64,000 bases of DNA from Jiangella alba. GTDB taxonomy: Bacteria; Actinomycetota; Actinomycetes; Jiangellales; Jiangellaceae. Under the pieces are notes generated by a model that made no database searches, was not told the origin of the DNA, and saw only the letters and a program-made list of their open reading frames with translations. The DNA is taken from positions 2,790,001 to 2,854,000 of the forward strand of contig NZ_FNUC01000004.1 of assembly GCF_900106035.1 (NCBI RefSeq), written 5' to 3'. Position numbers and translations under genes: made by a program. Positions within the stretch are counted from its first letter, which is position 1. Every line of letters begins with the position of its first letter. Shown here in pieces: positions 1-8,008 of the stretch.

Positions 1-903
1 GTGGCCCGCACACTGCTGCCGTCCGTCGCGAGCCTGGCGGTGCAGGGGGAGCGGCGCGGCCGCACCGGCGTCGTCGGCACGGGGTCGGCGGTGGTGTTCA
101 CCGGCGACGGGTTCCTGCTGACGAACGCGCACGTCGTGGGCGCGACGACCCGGGGGACGGCGGCGTTCGCCGACGGCACCGAGGTCGGGTACACCGTCAT
201 CGGACGCGACCGGCTGTCCGACCTCGCCGTCGTCCGCGCCGACGGCGAGACCCCGCCGCCGGCGCAGCTGGGCGACGCCGACCGGCTGACCGTCGGGCAG
301 CTGGTGGTCGCCGTCGGCAGCCCGCTGGGGTTGTCCGGGTCGGTGACGGCGGGCGTGGTCAGCGCGCTGGGCCGGTCGATGCCGGCGCAGAGCGGGCGGA
401 CGGTGCGCATCATCGAGGACGTCATCCAGACCGACGCCGCGCTGAACCCGGGCAACTCCGGCGGCGCGCTGGCCGACGCCGATGCACGCGTCGTCGGCAT
501 CAACACCGCCGTCGCCGGGGTGGGGCTGGGGCTGGCGGTGCCGATCAACGCCACCACGAACCGCATCGTCACGACGCTGCTGCGCGACGGCCGGGTGCGC
601 CGGGCCTTCCTCGGCGTCGCCACGGCGCCCGCACCGGTGCCGCCGGCGCTGGCCGAGCGCATCGGCCGCACCCGGGGCGTGCGCATCGTGCACGTCGAGC
701 CGAACAGCCCGGCCGACGTGGCCGGCCTGCGGCAGGGCGACCTGGTGATCACGGTCGGCGGCCAGCCGGTCGACGACGCGCAGGCGCTGCAGCGGCGCAT
801 GTTCGCCGACGCCATCGACGTGCCGCTGCCGATCACCACGTTCCGCAACGGCGCCATGGTCGACGTCATCGCGCGGCCGGTGGAGCTCGCCGACCAGGCA
901 TGA
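1..903 (+). CDS. HtrA/DegP-like trypsin-fold serine protease with C-terminal PDZ domain
   Basis: The product is a 300-residue S1C-type serine protease. The catalytic triad can be read directly: His44 in TNAHVV, Asp74 in SDLAVV and Ser153 in GNSGGAL. A PDZ domain covers about residues 205-295 (NSPADVAGLRQGDLVITVGG). No signal peptide or membrane segment is present in the visible part, whereas many actinobacterial HtrA proteins have one. The frame is open from the first base, which reads GTG, so the gene may start there or continue to the left of the window. The family degrades or refolds damaged proteins. The gene is followed by a perfect inverted repeat and then an ABC exporter operon, with no sign of cotranscription. 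Confidence 0.85.
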   Translation: MARTLLPSVASLAVQGERRGRTGVVGTGSAVVFTGDGFLLTNAHVVGATTRGTAAFADGTEVGYTVIGRDRLSDLAVVRADGETPPPAQLGDADRLTVGQLVVAVGSPLGLSGSVTAGVVSALGRSMPAQSGRTVRIIEDVIQTDAALNPGNSGGALADADARVVGINTAVAGVGLGLAVPINATTNRIVTTLLRDGRVRRAFLGVATAPAPVPPALAERIGRTRGVRIVHVEPNSPADVAGLRQGDLVITVGGQPVDDAQALQRRMFADAIDVPLPITTFRNGAMVDVIARPVELADQA

Positions 904-914
904 CAACTGTCATG
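899..914. promoter_or_regulatory. Perfect 16-bp palindrome, candidate operator for the ABC operon
   Basis: CATGACA-AC-TGTCATG has two perfect 7-base arms around a 2-base centre. It overlaps the stop codon of the protease gene and lies about 57 bases upstream of the ABC ATPase start. This is the size and symmetry expected for a dimeric HTH repressor. The regulator that binds it is unknown. Confidence 0.4.
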
Positions 915-921
915 GCGAGGA

Positions 922-955
922 CCGGACGGCGGTGACGTCCGCGAACGCCGTCCGG
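922..955 (+). terminator. Hairpin between protease gene and ABC operon
   Basis: Arms CCGGACGGCG (922-931) and CGCCGTCCGG (946-955) are exactly complementary over 10 bases, with a 14-base loop. It could end protease transcription or structure the leader of the next gene. There is no T-run, so an intrinsic terminator is only one possibility. Confidence 0.4.
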
Positions 956-971
956 GCCGGACGCTGGAGGC

Positions 972-1874
972 ATGACAGAACCCGCCCCGCACGCGATCCG
1001 GCTGACCGGGCTGCGCAAGTCCTACGGCCCCACCACGGCCGTCGACGGCATCGACCTGGAGATCGCTCCCGGTGAGATCGTCGCCCTGCTCGGCCCGAAC
1101 GGCGCCGGGAAGTCCACCACCGTCGACCTCGTCCTCGGCCTGAGCCGGCCCGACGCGGGCACCGTCGCGCTCTTCGGCCGCAGCCCGCGCGACGCGGTCG
1201 ACGCCGGGCTGGTCGGCGCCATGCTCCAGGACGGCGCCATGCTCGAGGACGCGACCGTCGGCGAGCTGGTCGCACTGTTCGCCTCCGTGCACCGGCACCC
1301 GCTGCCGGTCGCCGAGGTGCTCGAGCGGGCCGGCCTCGCCGAGCTCGCCGGCCGCCGCGCCACCGAGCTGTCCGGCGGCCAGACCCAGCGGGTCCGGTTC
1401 GCCCTCGCGCTGGTGCCGGACCCCGACCTCGTCGTCCTCGACGAGCCGACCGTCGCGATGGACGTCGCCACCCGCCGCGAGTTCTGGGCCGCCATGCGCC
1501 GGTTCGTCGCCGCGGGCCGCACCGTGCTGTTCGCCACCCACTACCTCGACGAGGCGGACGGGTTCGCCGACCGCGTCGTGCTGCTCCGCGACGGCCGCGT
1601 CGTCGCCGACGGCACGCCGCGCCACGTCAAGTCCATCGTCGCCGTCCGCACCGTCCGCGCAACCGTGCCGGACCTCTCCGCCGCCGCCGTCCACACCCTG
1701 TTCGGCGACGACGGCGTCACCGTCGACGGCGCCGACGTGCGGATCCGCACCGCAGACGGCGACGGCGTCCTGCGCGCGCTGCTCGCCCACTCGCCCGGGG
1801 CACACGACATCGAGGTGACCGGCGCGGACCTGGAAGAGGCGTTCCTGTCGATCACGGAGGGGAGTGCCCGGTGA
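972..1874 (+). CDS. ABC exporter ATP-binding protein
   Basis: This 300-residue nucleotide-binding subunit powers an ABC-2 (DrrA/NatA-type) exporter together with the next gene. Walker A GPNGAGKST is at residues 41-49, the signature LSGGQ at 134-138, Walker B LVVLDEP at 154-160 and the H-loop in FATHYLD. A C-terminal extension of about 80 residues follows, as in drug and lantibiotic exporter ATPases. A GGAGG ribosome site precedes the ATG. It overlaps the permease start (GTGA), and a DesK-type kinase and its response regulator follow, so this looks like a self-contained sensor-exporter cassette of the kind that responds to membrane-active compounds. The substrate is unknown. Confidence 0.9.
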   Translation: MTEPAPHAIRLTGLRKSYGPTTAVDGIDLEIAPGEIVALLGPNGAGKSTTVDLVLGLSRPDAGTVALFGRSPRDAVDAGLVGAMLQDGAMLEDATVGELVALFASVHRHPLPVAEVLERAGLAELAGRRATELSGGQTQRVRFALALVPDPDLVVLDEPTVAMDVATRREFWAAMRRFVAAGRTVLFATHYLDEADGFADRVVLLRDGRVVADGTPRHVKSIVAVRTVRATVPDLSAAAVHTLFGDDGVTVDGADVRIRTADGDGVLRALLAHSPGAHDIEVTGADLEEAFLSITEGSAR

Positions 1875-2584
1875 ACACCACCTACACCCTTCTCGAGGTG
1901 CGGAGGCTGCTGCGCGACCGCGCCGCGCTGGTCCTCACCGCCGGCCTGCCGGCCGGGCTGTTCCTGCTGTACAACGCGATGTGGGGCGACGACACCGGCG
2001 CCACGACGTCGCTGATGGTGATGATGGGCGTGTTCGCCGGGCTGGCCGCGACCATCTCGGCCGGCGGCCGCGTCGCGCTGGAACGGCACGCCGGCTGGAC
2101 CCGCCAGCTGCGGCTGTCGCCGTTGCGGCCGCTGTCGTACGCGCTGTCCAAGAGCGTGGTCGCGCTGGTGCTCGGCATGCTGGCCGGGACGCTGGTGTTC
2201 GCCGTCGGGCTGGCGGCGCAGGGCGGCGGCGCGGACCTGCCGGCGATGGCCGGGTCGCTGCTGCTGCTGTGGCTGGGCAGCATCCCGTTCGCGCTGCTCG
2301 GCGTGCTGCTCGGGCAGATCGGCTCGGCGAACTCGGCGCAGCCGCGGGGCATGGTCGTGCTGCTGGGCAGCGCGTTCCTCGGCGGCGTGTTCGTGCCGAT
2401 CGACCAGCTGCCCAACGGCCTGGAAGCGGTCGCGCAGTGGTACCCGTCGTACTGGCTCAACGCGCTCGCGCAGGCGCCGTTCGGCGAGTCCGTCGACGTC
2501 GTCCGGGCCGCGATCACGCTGGCGGCCTGGACGCTGGCGCTGGCCGGACTGGTCCGCTGGCGCTACGGCCGGGCGGAGCGGTGA
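1871..2584 (+). CDS. ABC-2 type exporter permease
   Basis: A 237-residue integral membrane protein with about six hydrophobic segments and the layout of ABC-2 permeases, including the FLGGVFVPIDQLP stretch before the last helices. It starts at GTG 1871, overlapping the ATPase stop codon by four bases (GTGA), so translation is probably coupled and the two products form one transporter. The kinase gene follows after 23 bases. The exported substrate cannot be inferred from the sequence. Confidence 0.88.
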   Translation: MNTTYTLLEVRRLLRDRAALVLTAGLPAGLFLLYNAMWGDDTGATTSLMVMMGVFAGLAATISAGGRVALERHAGWTRQLRLSPLRPLSYALSKSVVALVLGMLAGTLVFAVGLAAQGGGADLPAMAGSLLLLWLGSIPFALLGVLLGQIGSANSAQPRGMVVLLGSAFLGGVFVPIDQLPNGLEAVAQWYPSYWLNALAQAPFGESVDVVRAAITLAAWTLALAGLVRWRYGRAER

Positions 2585-2594
2585 GCGTGCGCGC

Positions 2595-2600
2595 TAGGTT
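2595..2600 (+). promoter_or_regulatory. Putative -10 box (TAGGTT) for a leaderless kinase transcript
   Basis: TAGGTT fits the actinobacterial TANNNT -10 pattern and lies exactly seven bases before the ATG at 2608, the spacing of leaderless transcripts. It suggests the kinase and regulator can be expressed separately from the exporter. Confidence 0.45.
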
Positions 2601-2607
2601 GGCGCCG

Positions 2608-3729
2608 ATGACTACCGAGACGGCCGCGCCGCCGGCCCGCGACGACGAACGGCTGATGCCGCTGGTCGCCGTGCTGGTGTGGATCGTCATCCTGATCCCC
2701 ACCGCCGTCGGGGTCTACCAGCAGCACTACCCCCTGGGCTGGACGGTGCTCGGCTACCTGTCGCTGGTGGCCTTCCTCGCCGGGTTCTTCTACGTGTTCA
2801 CCCAGGCCCGGTCGGCCCGGCGACGCGACGAGCCGCTGCCGTGCCGGATCCGCCGGTTCGGCTTCCTCGCCCTGTGCCTGCTGGGCGCACTGGTGGTCGC
2901 GTTCGCCGGCGAGTCCGGCGTGGTCGTGTGGTTCGCGCTGAGCCAGGTGTCGCTGATGGTGATGCCGCGGCGCAAGGCGTGGTCCAGCATCGGCAGCATC
3001 TGCGTGGCCGTGCTGTTCGTGCCGTGGTCGCTGGGGCTGGACTGGCAGGTCAGCGTCTGGTTCGTGGTGGCGATCCTCGGCTCGTCGTGGGCGACGGACG
3101 CGATCTTCCGGCTGCGCGAGACCAACCTGCGGCTCACCCGGGCGCAGGAGCAGATCGCGTCGATGGCGGTCGAGCAGGAGCGGCTGCGCTTCGCCCGCGA
3201 CCTGCACGACGTCATCGGGCACAGCCTCACCGCGGCGACGGTGAAGGCGCAGCTGGCCCGCCGCATGGTCGGCGCCGACGACGACCGCGCCCGGACCGAG
3301 CTGCGCGAGGTCGAGGAGCTGCTGCGCGAGGCCCTCAAGGACGTCCGCAGCACCGTCGCCGGCTACCGCGACGTCACGCTGACGTCCGAGCTGGTGCGCG
3401 CCGCGACGGTGCTCGAGGCGGCCGGCATCACGGCGGAGCTGCCCGGCGCCGTCGACCACGTGCCGGCCGCGCGGCGCGAGCTGTTCGGCTGGGTGCTGCG
3501 CGAGGCCGTCACCAACGTCGTCCGGCACAGCCGCGCGGCGCACGCACGGGTCACCGTCACCGCCGAGCGCATCGAGGTCTGGAACGACGGCGCCGACGGC
3601 ACCCGGCCCGGGCCGGCGTCGTCCGGGCTGGTCGGGCTGCGCGAGCGGGTCGAGGCGGCCGGCGGGACGTTGCAGGCGGGACCCGACGGGACGGGCGGGT
3701 GGACCACGACCGCGATGATGGTGTCGTGA
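2608..3729 (+). CDS. DesK-like sensor histidine kinase
   Basis: A 373-residue membrane histidine kinase of the NarL/DesK class. About five or six N-terminal membrane segments are followed by a short coiled coil, then the DHp box RLRFARDLHDVIGHS with phospho-acceptor His200, and a HATPase domain (LREAVTNVVRHS, GLVGLRERV). I chose ATG 2608 because a TANNNT box sits seven bases upstream. GTG 2581, which overlaps the permease stop, is the alternative and would add nine residues. Its stop overlaps the start of the response regulator. By family it senses membrane state or a membrane-acting drug and controls the adjacent exporter. Confidence 0.88.
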   Translation: MTTETAAPPARDDERLMPLVAVLVWIVILIPTAVGVYQQHYPLGWTVLGYLSLVAFLAGFFYVFTQARSARRRDEPLPCRIRRFGFLALCLLGALVVAFAGESGVVVWFALSQVSLMVMPRRKAWSSIGSICVAVLFVPWSLGLDWQVSVWFVVAILGSSWATDAIFRLRETNLRLTRAQEQIASMAVEQERLRFARDLHDVIGHSLTAATVKAQLARRMVGADDDRARTELREVEELLREALKDVRSTVAGYRDVTLTSELVRAATVLEAAGITAELPGAVDHVPAARRELFGWVLREAVTNVVRHSRAAHARVTVTAERIEVWNDGADGTRPGPASSGLVGLRERVEAAGGTLQAGPDGTGGWTTTAMMVS

Positions 3730-4331
3730 TCCGGCTGCTGCTCGCCGACGACCAGGCGCTGGTGCGCGGCGCCATGGCGGCGCTGCTCTCGTTGGAGTCC
3801 GACCTCGAGGTGGTCGCCCAGGTCGAGCGCGGCGACGAGGTCGTGGCCGCCGCGCTCGAGCACCGCCCGGACGTCGCGCTGCTGGACGTCGAGATGCCCG
3901 GCCTCGACGGCATCGCGGCGACGGCCGTCCTGCGCGAGCAGCTGCCGACGTGCCGCGTCCTCATCGTCACGACGTTCGGCCGGCCCGGCTACCTACGCCG
4001 GGCCGTCGAGGCCGGGGCCGCCGGGTTCGTCGTCAAGGACAGCCCGGCCGAGCAGCTGGCCGACGCGATCCGCCGCATCCACGCCGGCCTGCGCGTCGTC
4101 GACCCCGCGCTGGCGGTGGAGTCGCTGGCCGCCGGGCCGTCGCCGCTCACCCCGCGCGAGGCCGACGTGCTGCGCGCCTCCCGCGACGGTTCCAGCGTCG
4201 CCGACGTGGCGGGCCGGCTCTACCTGTCCGAGGGGACGGTGCGGAACTACCTGTCCAGCGCCATCGGCAAGACCGGCACCCGCAACCGGGTCGAGGCGGT
4301 GCGGGTGGCCGAGGGCAACGGCTGGCTCTGA
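3726..4331 (+). CDS. NarL/DesR-family response regulator
   Basis: A 201-residue regulator with a receiver domain (acidic pocket LLADD, phospho-acceptor Asp54 in LLDVEMPG, conserved Lys in VVKDS) and a C-terminal LuxR-type HTH (LTPREADVLRAS through NYLSSAIGKTGTRNR). The GTG start overlaps the kinase stop codon, so it is the cognate partner. The probable target is the 972-2584 exporter, possibly at the palindrome at 899-914, but that pairing is inference. It converges with the TetR gene across about 100 bases that hold nothing recognisable. Confidence 0.9.
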   Translation: MIRLLLADDQALVRGAMAALLSLESDLEVVAQVERGDEVVAAALEHRPDVALLDVEMPGLDGIAATAVLREQLPTCRVLIVTTFGRPGYLRRAVEAGAAGFVVKDSPAEQLADAIRRIHAGLRVVDPALAVESLAAGPSPLTPREADVLRASRDGSSVADVAGRLYLSEGTVRNYLSSAIGKTGTRNRVEAVRVAEGNGWL

Positions 4332-4431
4332 CGGCTCAGGGCCGGCGGCGGGCGCGGTACCCACCGCTGCTGGCTCGCGAAGTCGGCGTCGGCGCGACGC
4401 CCACCCCTCCCGGCCGGGTGGGCCACCAACT

Positions 4432-5058
4432 CTACGAGCGATCACCGACAACGTCGCCCGGCGCCGCCGTCGGGTCGCCCGGCGGCAGCAGCGCGTCGAG
4501 CGCGTCGTCCAATGCGGCCGCCAGCGACTCGGGGGTGACCCAGTCGCGCGAGCTGACGGCGTGCAGCGCCAGCCCGTCGACGGTGGCGAGGACGACCTGG
4601 GCCCGCGCCCGGCGCTGCGCGGCCGGCCCGCCGTCGACGTGGGCGAGCGCCGCGGCGATGGCGTCGGTGACCTCGCCGAGGATGACGCCCTGCAGCTCGG
4701 CCAGCGCCGGCATCGTGGCCGCCCGGGCGGCGAAGGCGACCTGGACGCGCACCTCGGCGGCTCGGGGCTCGTCGAGCGGCAGCAGTTCGCGCAGCACGGC
4801 GGCGAGGTTGCGCCGGACGTCCGGCCCGAGGACGGTCGCGGCGACGCGCTCGCGGATGCGGCGGACCACCTCGGTGAACGCCGCCGTCAGCATGGCGTCC
4901 TTGGTGGGGAAGTAGTGCTGGACGGTGCCGATGGCGACTCCGGCGGCCGCGGCGACGTGCCGGACGCTGACGTGGTCGAGGCCGCGCTCGGCCGTGATGT
5001 CGAGCAGCGCGTCGGTGATGACGTCCTTCGTCGGCCGGGGGGTTGACACTCGCGCCAT
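4432..5058 (-). CDS. TetR-family transcriptional regulator
   Basis: A 208-residue repressor. The N-terminal HTH is clear (ALLDITAERGLDHVSVRHVAAAAGVAIGTVQHYFPTKD, described here in parts: ALLDITAERG, VAAAAGV, VQHYFPTKD). The C-terminal half is the variable ligand-binding domain. I chose ATG 5058 (MARVSTPRP), because upstream in-frame ATGs at 5103, 5088, 5070 and 5067 would place the start inside the operator palindromes. It is divergent from the DUF385 gene, and two palindromes lie between them, so autoregulation plus control of the neighbour is likely. Confidence 0.87.
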   Translation of the reverse strand: MARVSTPRPTKDVITDALLDITAERGLDHVSVRHVAAAAGVAIGTVQHYFPTKDAMLTAAFTEVVRRIRERVAATVLGPDVRRNLAAVLRELLPLDEPRAAEVRVQVAFAARAATMPALAELQGVILGEVTDAIAAALAHVDGGPAAQRRARAQVVLATVDGLALHAVSSRDWVTPESLAAALDDALDALLPPGDPTAAPGDVVGDRS

Positions 5059-5067
5059 GCATGCCAT

Positions 5068-5099
5068 CATACAGTCGTATGAGACCATACGATCGTATG
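5068..5099. promoter_or_regulatory. Twin palindromic operators for the divergent TetR regulator
   Basis: Two sites share CATAC/GTATG arms: CATACAGTCGTATG (5068-5081) and the fully symmetric CATACGATCGTATG (5086-5099). Their centres are 18 bp apart, so two dimers would bind nearly the same face of the helix. The second site includes the first ATG of the downstream gene (5097). The position between a TetR gene and its divergent neighbour makes a TetR operator the best explanation. Confidence 0.7.
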
Positions 5100-5909
5100 A
5101 CAATGCCGCGTGGTCTGGTGGCGGGCACGGCCGTCGCCCTCGCGGTGGTGTGGGGCCTGTACGCGCTGGACCCCGGAGCGTGGCCCGGCCTGCCCGGCGC
5201 GCTCACCCAGACGGCGCTGTTCCTGGCGAACCTCGTCGTGACCGCACGCAGCCGGCGGGCGAAGATCGCCGTCGTGCGGACGATGCAGCGGTGGGTGATC
5301 AACCCGCTGGTCCGGCTGCTGTTCCGGCTCGGGCTCAACCCGCTGGGCCTGGCGATCCTGGAGACCCGCGGCCGGACCACCGGCCGGCCCCGCCGCACGC
5401 CCGTCGGCAACGGCCGGGTGGGCGACGACGTCTGGATCATCGCCGAGCACGGCCTGCGAGCGGGCTACGTCCGCAACCTCCTGGCCGACCCGCGGGTGCG
5501 CGTCCGGCTGCGCGTCGGCTGGCGGTACCGGTGGGTCGACGGCGTCGCCGAAGCGCTACCCGGCGACGACGTGCTGGCGCGGCAGCGCGCGATCATCCGC
5601 TGGCACCCGCTGCGGATGCTCAACGCCATGAACGTCCGCGTCCTCGGCGCCGACCTGCTGACGGTGCGCGTGCGGCTGCTGCCGGACGGGCCTCAGGTGG
5701 ACCGCAGCCGGCGGCGGGCCAGCCAGGCGTACGCCGTCCCCAGCACCGCGAGCGCCAGCAGCGCGCCCAGCCAGGCGGCCGGGTTGTGGCTCCAGAGCGC
5801 GTCGTCCGGCGCGTTGCGGACCAGCTCGGTGATGTCGACGGTCGACGCGGCGGCGGCGTATCCCCAGCGCGACGGCACCAGCCAGGACAGCTGCGACACC
5901 ACCGCCTGA
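5097..5909 (+). CDS. DUF385/nitroreductase-fold deazaflavin(F420)-dependent oxidoreductase-like protein
   Basis: The core (about residues 88-198) matches the DUF385/Ddn split-barrel family: ETRGRTTGRPRRTPV, then a WIIAEHG strand and YVRNLLADPRV. This family uses F420H2 or flavin to reduce quinones and nitro compounds. An N-terminal hydrophobic segment (residues 9-23) and an amphipathic stretch suggest membrane association. Starts at ATG 5097 and 5103 are both possible and neither has a good ribosome site. The family core ends near residue 198 (LLPDGP). The last 70 or so codons run antisense through the 3' end of the FHA-ABC gene and look unlike protein, so the original stop may have been lost or sequence-shifted. 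Probably repressed by the divergent TetR protein. Confidence 0.7.
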   Translation: MTMPRGLVAGTAVALAVVWGLYALDPGAWPGLPGALTQTALFLANLVVTARSRRAKIAVVRTMQRWVINPLVRLLFRLGLNPLGLAILETRGRTTGRPRRTPVGNGRVGDDVWIIAEHGLRAGYVRNLLADPRVRVRLRVGWRYRWVDGVAEALPGDDVLARQRAIIRWHPLRMLNAMNVRVLGADLLTVRVRLLPDGPQVDRSRRRASQAYAVPSTASASSAPSQAAGLWLQSASSGALRTSSVMSTVDAAAAYPQRDGTSQDSCDTTA

Positions 5910-7972
5910 CCGGTCACCTCGATCAGCCCGCCGCACAGCACCAGCTGCGCCATGATCGCCACCACCAGCGGCGGCATCGTCTGCTCGGGCGTGGACACCA
6001 GCGCGGAGATCAGCAGGCCGAGCAGCGCCGACACTATGGCCGTCGCCGCCAGCGCGATGCCGACCTCGACGTTGCCGGCGCCGAACAGCACGCCGTCCTC
6101 GGGGCCGTCGCGGAACCAGTAGACCAGCCGCAGCAGGATCAGCGTCTGCACCACCACGACACCGCAGAACACCGCGATCTTCGCCGCCAGGTAGGCGTCG
6201 GGCATCAGGCCGGCGGCGCGCTCGTGCCGGAAGATGCGCCGTTCGGCGACGAGGTCGCGGACGGTCGCGGCCATGCCCATGAACGCTGCGCCGACGACGA
6301 GGACGACCAGCAGCCGCATCGCCTCGGTGCTGGCCGGGCTGACCGGCCGGCCCAGCCCGGTCTCGTCCGGGATCGCGAACGTCAGCAGCGCCAGCACCAT
6401 CGGCAGCGCCAGCAGGAACCCGGCGTAGCCGCGGTCGGCCCAGATGAGGCGCAGCTGGCGGCGGACCAGCACCCACGTCTGCTGCCGGCGGCGGCGCTGG
6501 TCGATGGCCTGCGGGCCGACGACGTCGGGCGCCGGCCCGACGACGTGCGCGGCTGAGCGCTGGGCGTCCGGACGGCCGAAGCCGCTGAGGCGGTCCAACC
6601 AGGCCAGCGGGTTCAGGCGGCGCAGCCGGTCGCCGAGGTCGGGGCCCGCGGTCGCCGGCGGTGGCGGCGGCGTCGCGGCGTTGAGCCGTTCGAAGATGTC
6701 CGCCCAGTCGGCGGTGCCGAAGTGCGCCTCGATGCCGCTCGGCGGCCCGAAGTACTCGACCCGCCCGCCGGGGAGCATGATCAGCACGTCGTCGCACAGG
6801 TCCAGGTGGGCGAGGTCGTGCGTCGTGACGACGATCTGCCGGCCGCCGTCGGCCAGTTCGCGCAGCCCGGTCATGATCTGACGGACCAGCGCGGGGTCCA
6901 GCCCGGCGGTCGGTTCGTCGAGGATCAGCAGCGACGGGCTCGTCAGCAGCTCGAACGCGATCGCCAGCCGGCGCTGCTGGCCGCCGGACATCCGCCGCAC
7001 CGGGATGTCGGCGTGCTCGGACAGCGACAGCTCGGCCAGCACGTCGTCGACCCGCTGCCGCCGCTCGCCGGCGGTGGTGTCCTGCGACAGCCGCAGCTCG
7101 GCGGCGTACTGCAGCGCCTTGCGGGCGGTCAGCTGGGCGTGCGCGATGGTGTGTTGCGGCACCACGCCGATGCGGCCGTGCACCTCCTCCTGCTGGTGGT
7201 GCGGGTCGATGCCCTGGTAGCGCACCGACCCCTGCGCCGGCTCCAGCTCGCCGCTGATCAGCCGCAGCAGCGTCGACTTCCCCGACCCCGACGGCCCGAT
7301 CAGCGCGACCAGCCGCGGCCCGGCGACGTCCAGCGAGACGCCCGCCGTCAGCACCTTCCCGCCGGGCAGCACGTAGTGCACGTCGCTGACGTCGAGGCCG
7401 CCGCTGGACGGGGAGTCCGGCACCGGCAGCACGCCGTCGCCGGTGACGACGAAACGCACCTTCCCGAACGTGACGACGTCGCCCTCGCGCAGCTGCGCGG
7501 TCTCGACGTCGGCGCCGCGGACGAACGTCTGGTGGTGCTTGTCGAGGTCCTCCAGGAACCAGCCGTCGGCGTTCGGCGTGAGCCGCGCGTGGTGGCGGGC
7601 GGTCAGCAGGTCGTCGATGACGATGTCGTTGCCGGGCGCGCGGCCCACCGTGATGGTCCCCGGCGGCCGGGGCGGTGCGGCCTGCGGCGCCGCCAGCGAC
7701 ACCACCGGCCCGGACGGCCCGCCCAGTGCCAGCTCCACGGCGCCGTCGACGGGCACTTCGCCCACCTGCACGCCGTCGCGCCAGGTGCCGCCGGAGCTGC
7801 CCTGGTCGCGCGCGACCCAGCCGCCGTCGAACGCGACCAGCAGGTGCCGTCGCGACACCCTCGACTCCGGCACGACGACGTTCGAGGCCGCCGACCGCCC
7901 GATCAGGACCTCACCGGCCGACGGCGGGAAGTGCTGCGTCACCCCGCCGGCGGTGACCCGCAGCACGCTCAC
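5693..7972 (-). CDS. FHA-FHA-ABC exporter (Rv1747-like half-transporter fusion)
   Basis: A 759-residue fusion with, in order: FHA domain 1 (GRSAASN at 25-31, SRRHL at 40-44), FHA domain 2 (GRAPGND at 110-116), an ABC ATPase (Walker A GPSGSGKST at 226-234, signature MSGGQQRR, Walker B LLILDEP), a proline-rich linker and an ABC-2 membrane domain with about six helices. This is the architecture of mycobacterial Rv1747, a cell-envelope lipid exporter whose FHA domains bind phosphothreonines placed by a Ser/Thr kinase. No kinase gene is adjacent here. GTG 7972 was chosen because TATCAT lies seven bases upstream (leaderless) and because the FHA fold begins at once. GTG 7993 is the alternative. Its 3' end overlaps the convergent DUF385 frame. 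Confidence 0.87.
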   Translation of the reverse strand: MSVLRVTAGGVTQHFPPSAGEVLIGRSAASNVVVPESRVSRRHLLVAFDGGWVARDQGSSGGTWRDGVQVGEVPVDGAVELALGGPSGPVVSLAAPQAAPPRPPGTITVGRAPGNDIVIDDLLTARHHARLTPNADGWFLEDLDKHHQTFVRGADVETAQLREGDVVTFGKVRFVVTGDGVLPVPDSPSSGGLDVSDVHYVLPGGKVLTAGVSLDVAGPRLVALIGPSGSGKSTLLRLISGELEPAQGSVRYQGIDPHHQQEEVHGRIGVVPQHTIAHAQLTARKALQYAAELRLSQDTTAGERRQRVDDVLAELSLSEHADIPVRRMSGGQQRRLAIAFELLTSPSLLILDEPTAGLDPALVRQIMTGLRELADGGRQIVVTTHDLAHLDLCDDVLIMLPGGRVEYFGPPSGIEAHFGTADWADIFERLNAATPPPPPATAGPDLGDRLRRLNPLAWLDRLSGFGRPDAQRSAAHVVGPAPDVVGPQAIDQRRRRQQTWVLVRRQLRLIWADRGYAGFLLALPMVLALLTFAIPDETGLGRPVSPASTEAMRLLVVLVVGAAFMGMAATVRDLVAERRIFRHERAAGLMPDAYLAAKIAVFCGVVVVQTLILLRLVYWFRDGPEDGVLFGAGNVEVGIALAATAIVSALLGLLISALVSTPEQTMPPLVVAIMAQLVLCGGLIEVTGQAVVSQLSWLVPSRWGYAAAASTVDITELVRNAPDDALWSHNPAAWLGALLALAVLGTAYAWLARRRLRST

Positions 7973-7979
7973 GCGCGGA

Positions 7980-8002
7980 ATGATACGGGGCACACCTAGG
8001 GT
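7980..8002. promoter_or_regulatory. Divergent leaderless promoters for the FHA-ABC and VOC genes
   Basis: On the minus strand TATCAT (7985-7980) lies seven bases before GTG 7972. On the plus strand TAGGGT (7997-8002) lies six bases before ATG 8009. Both fit the TANNNT box and spacing of actinobacterial leaderless transcripts, and neither gene has a convincing Shine-Dalgarno sequence. Confidence 0.55.
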
Positions 8003-8008
8003 GGACCG

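Noticed and set aside
4332-4431. Terminator between the response regulator and TetR genes
   Set aside because: I found only short GC-rich complementarity, nothing with a clear stem and spacing.
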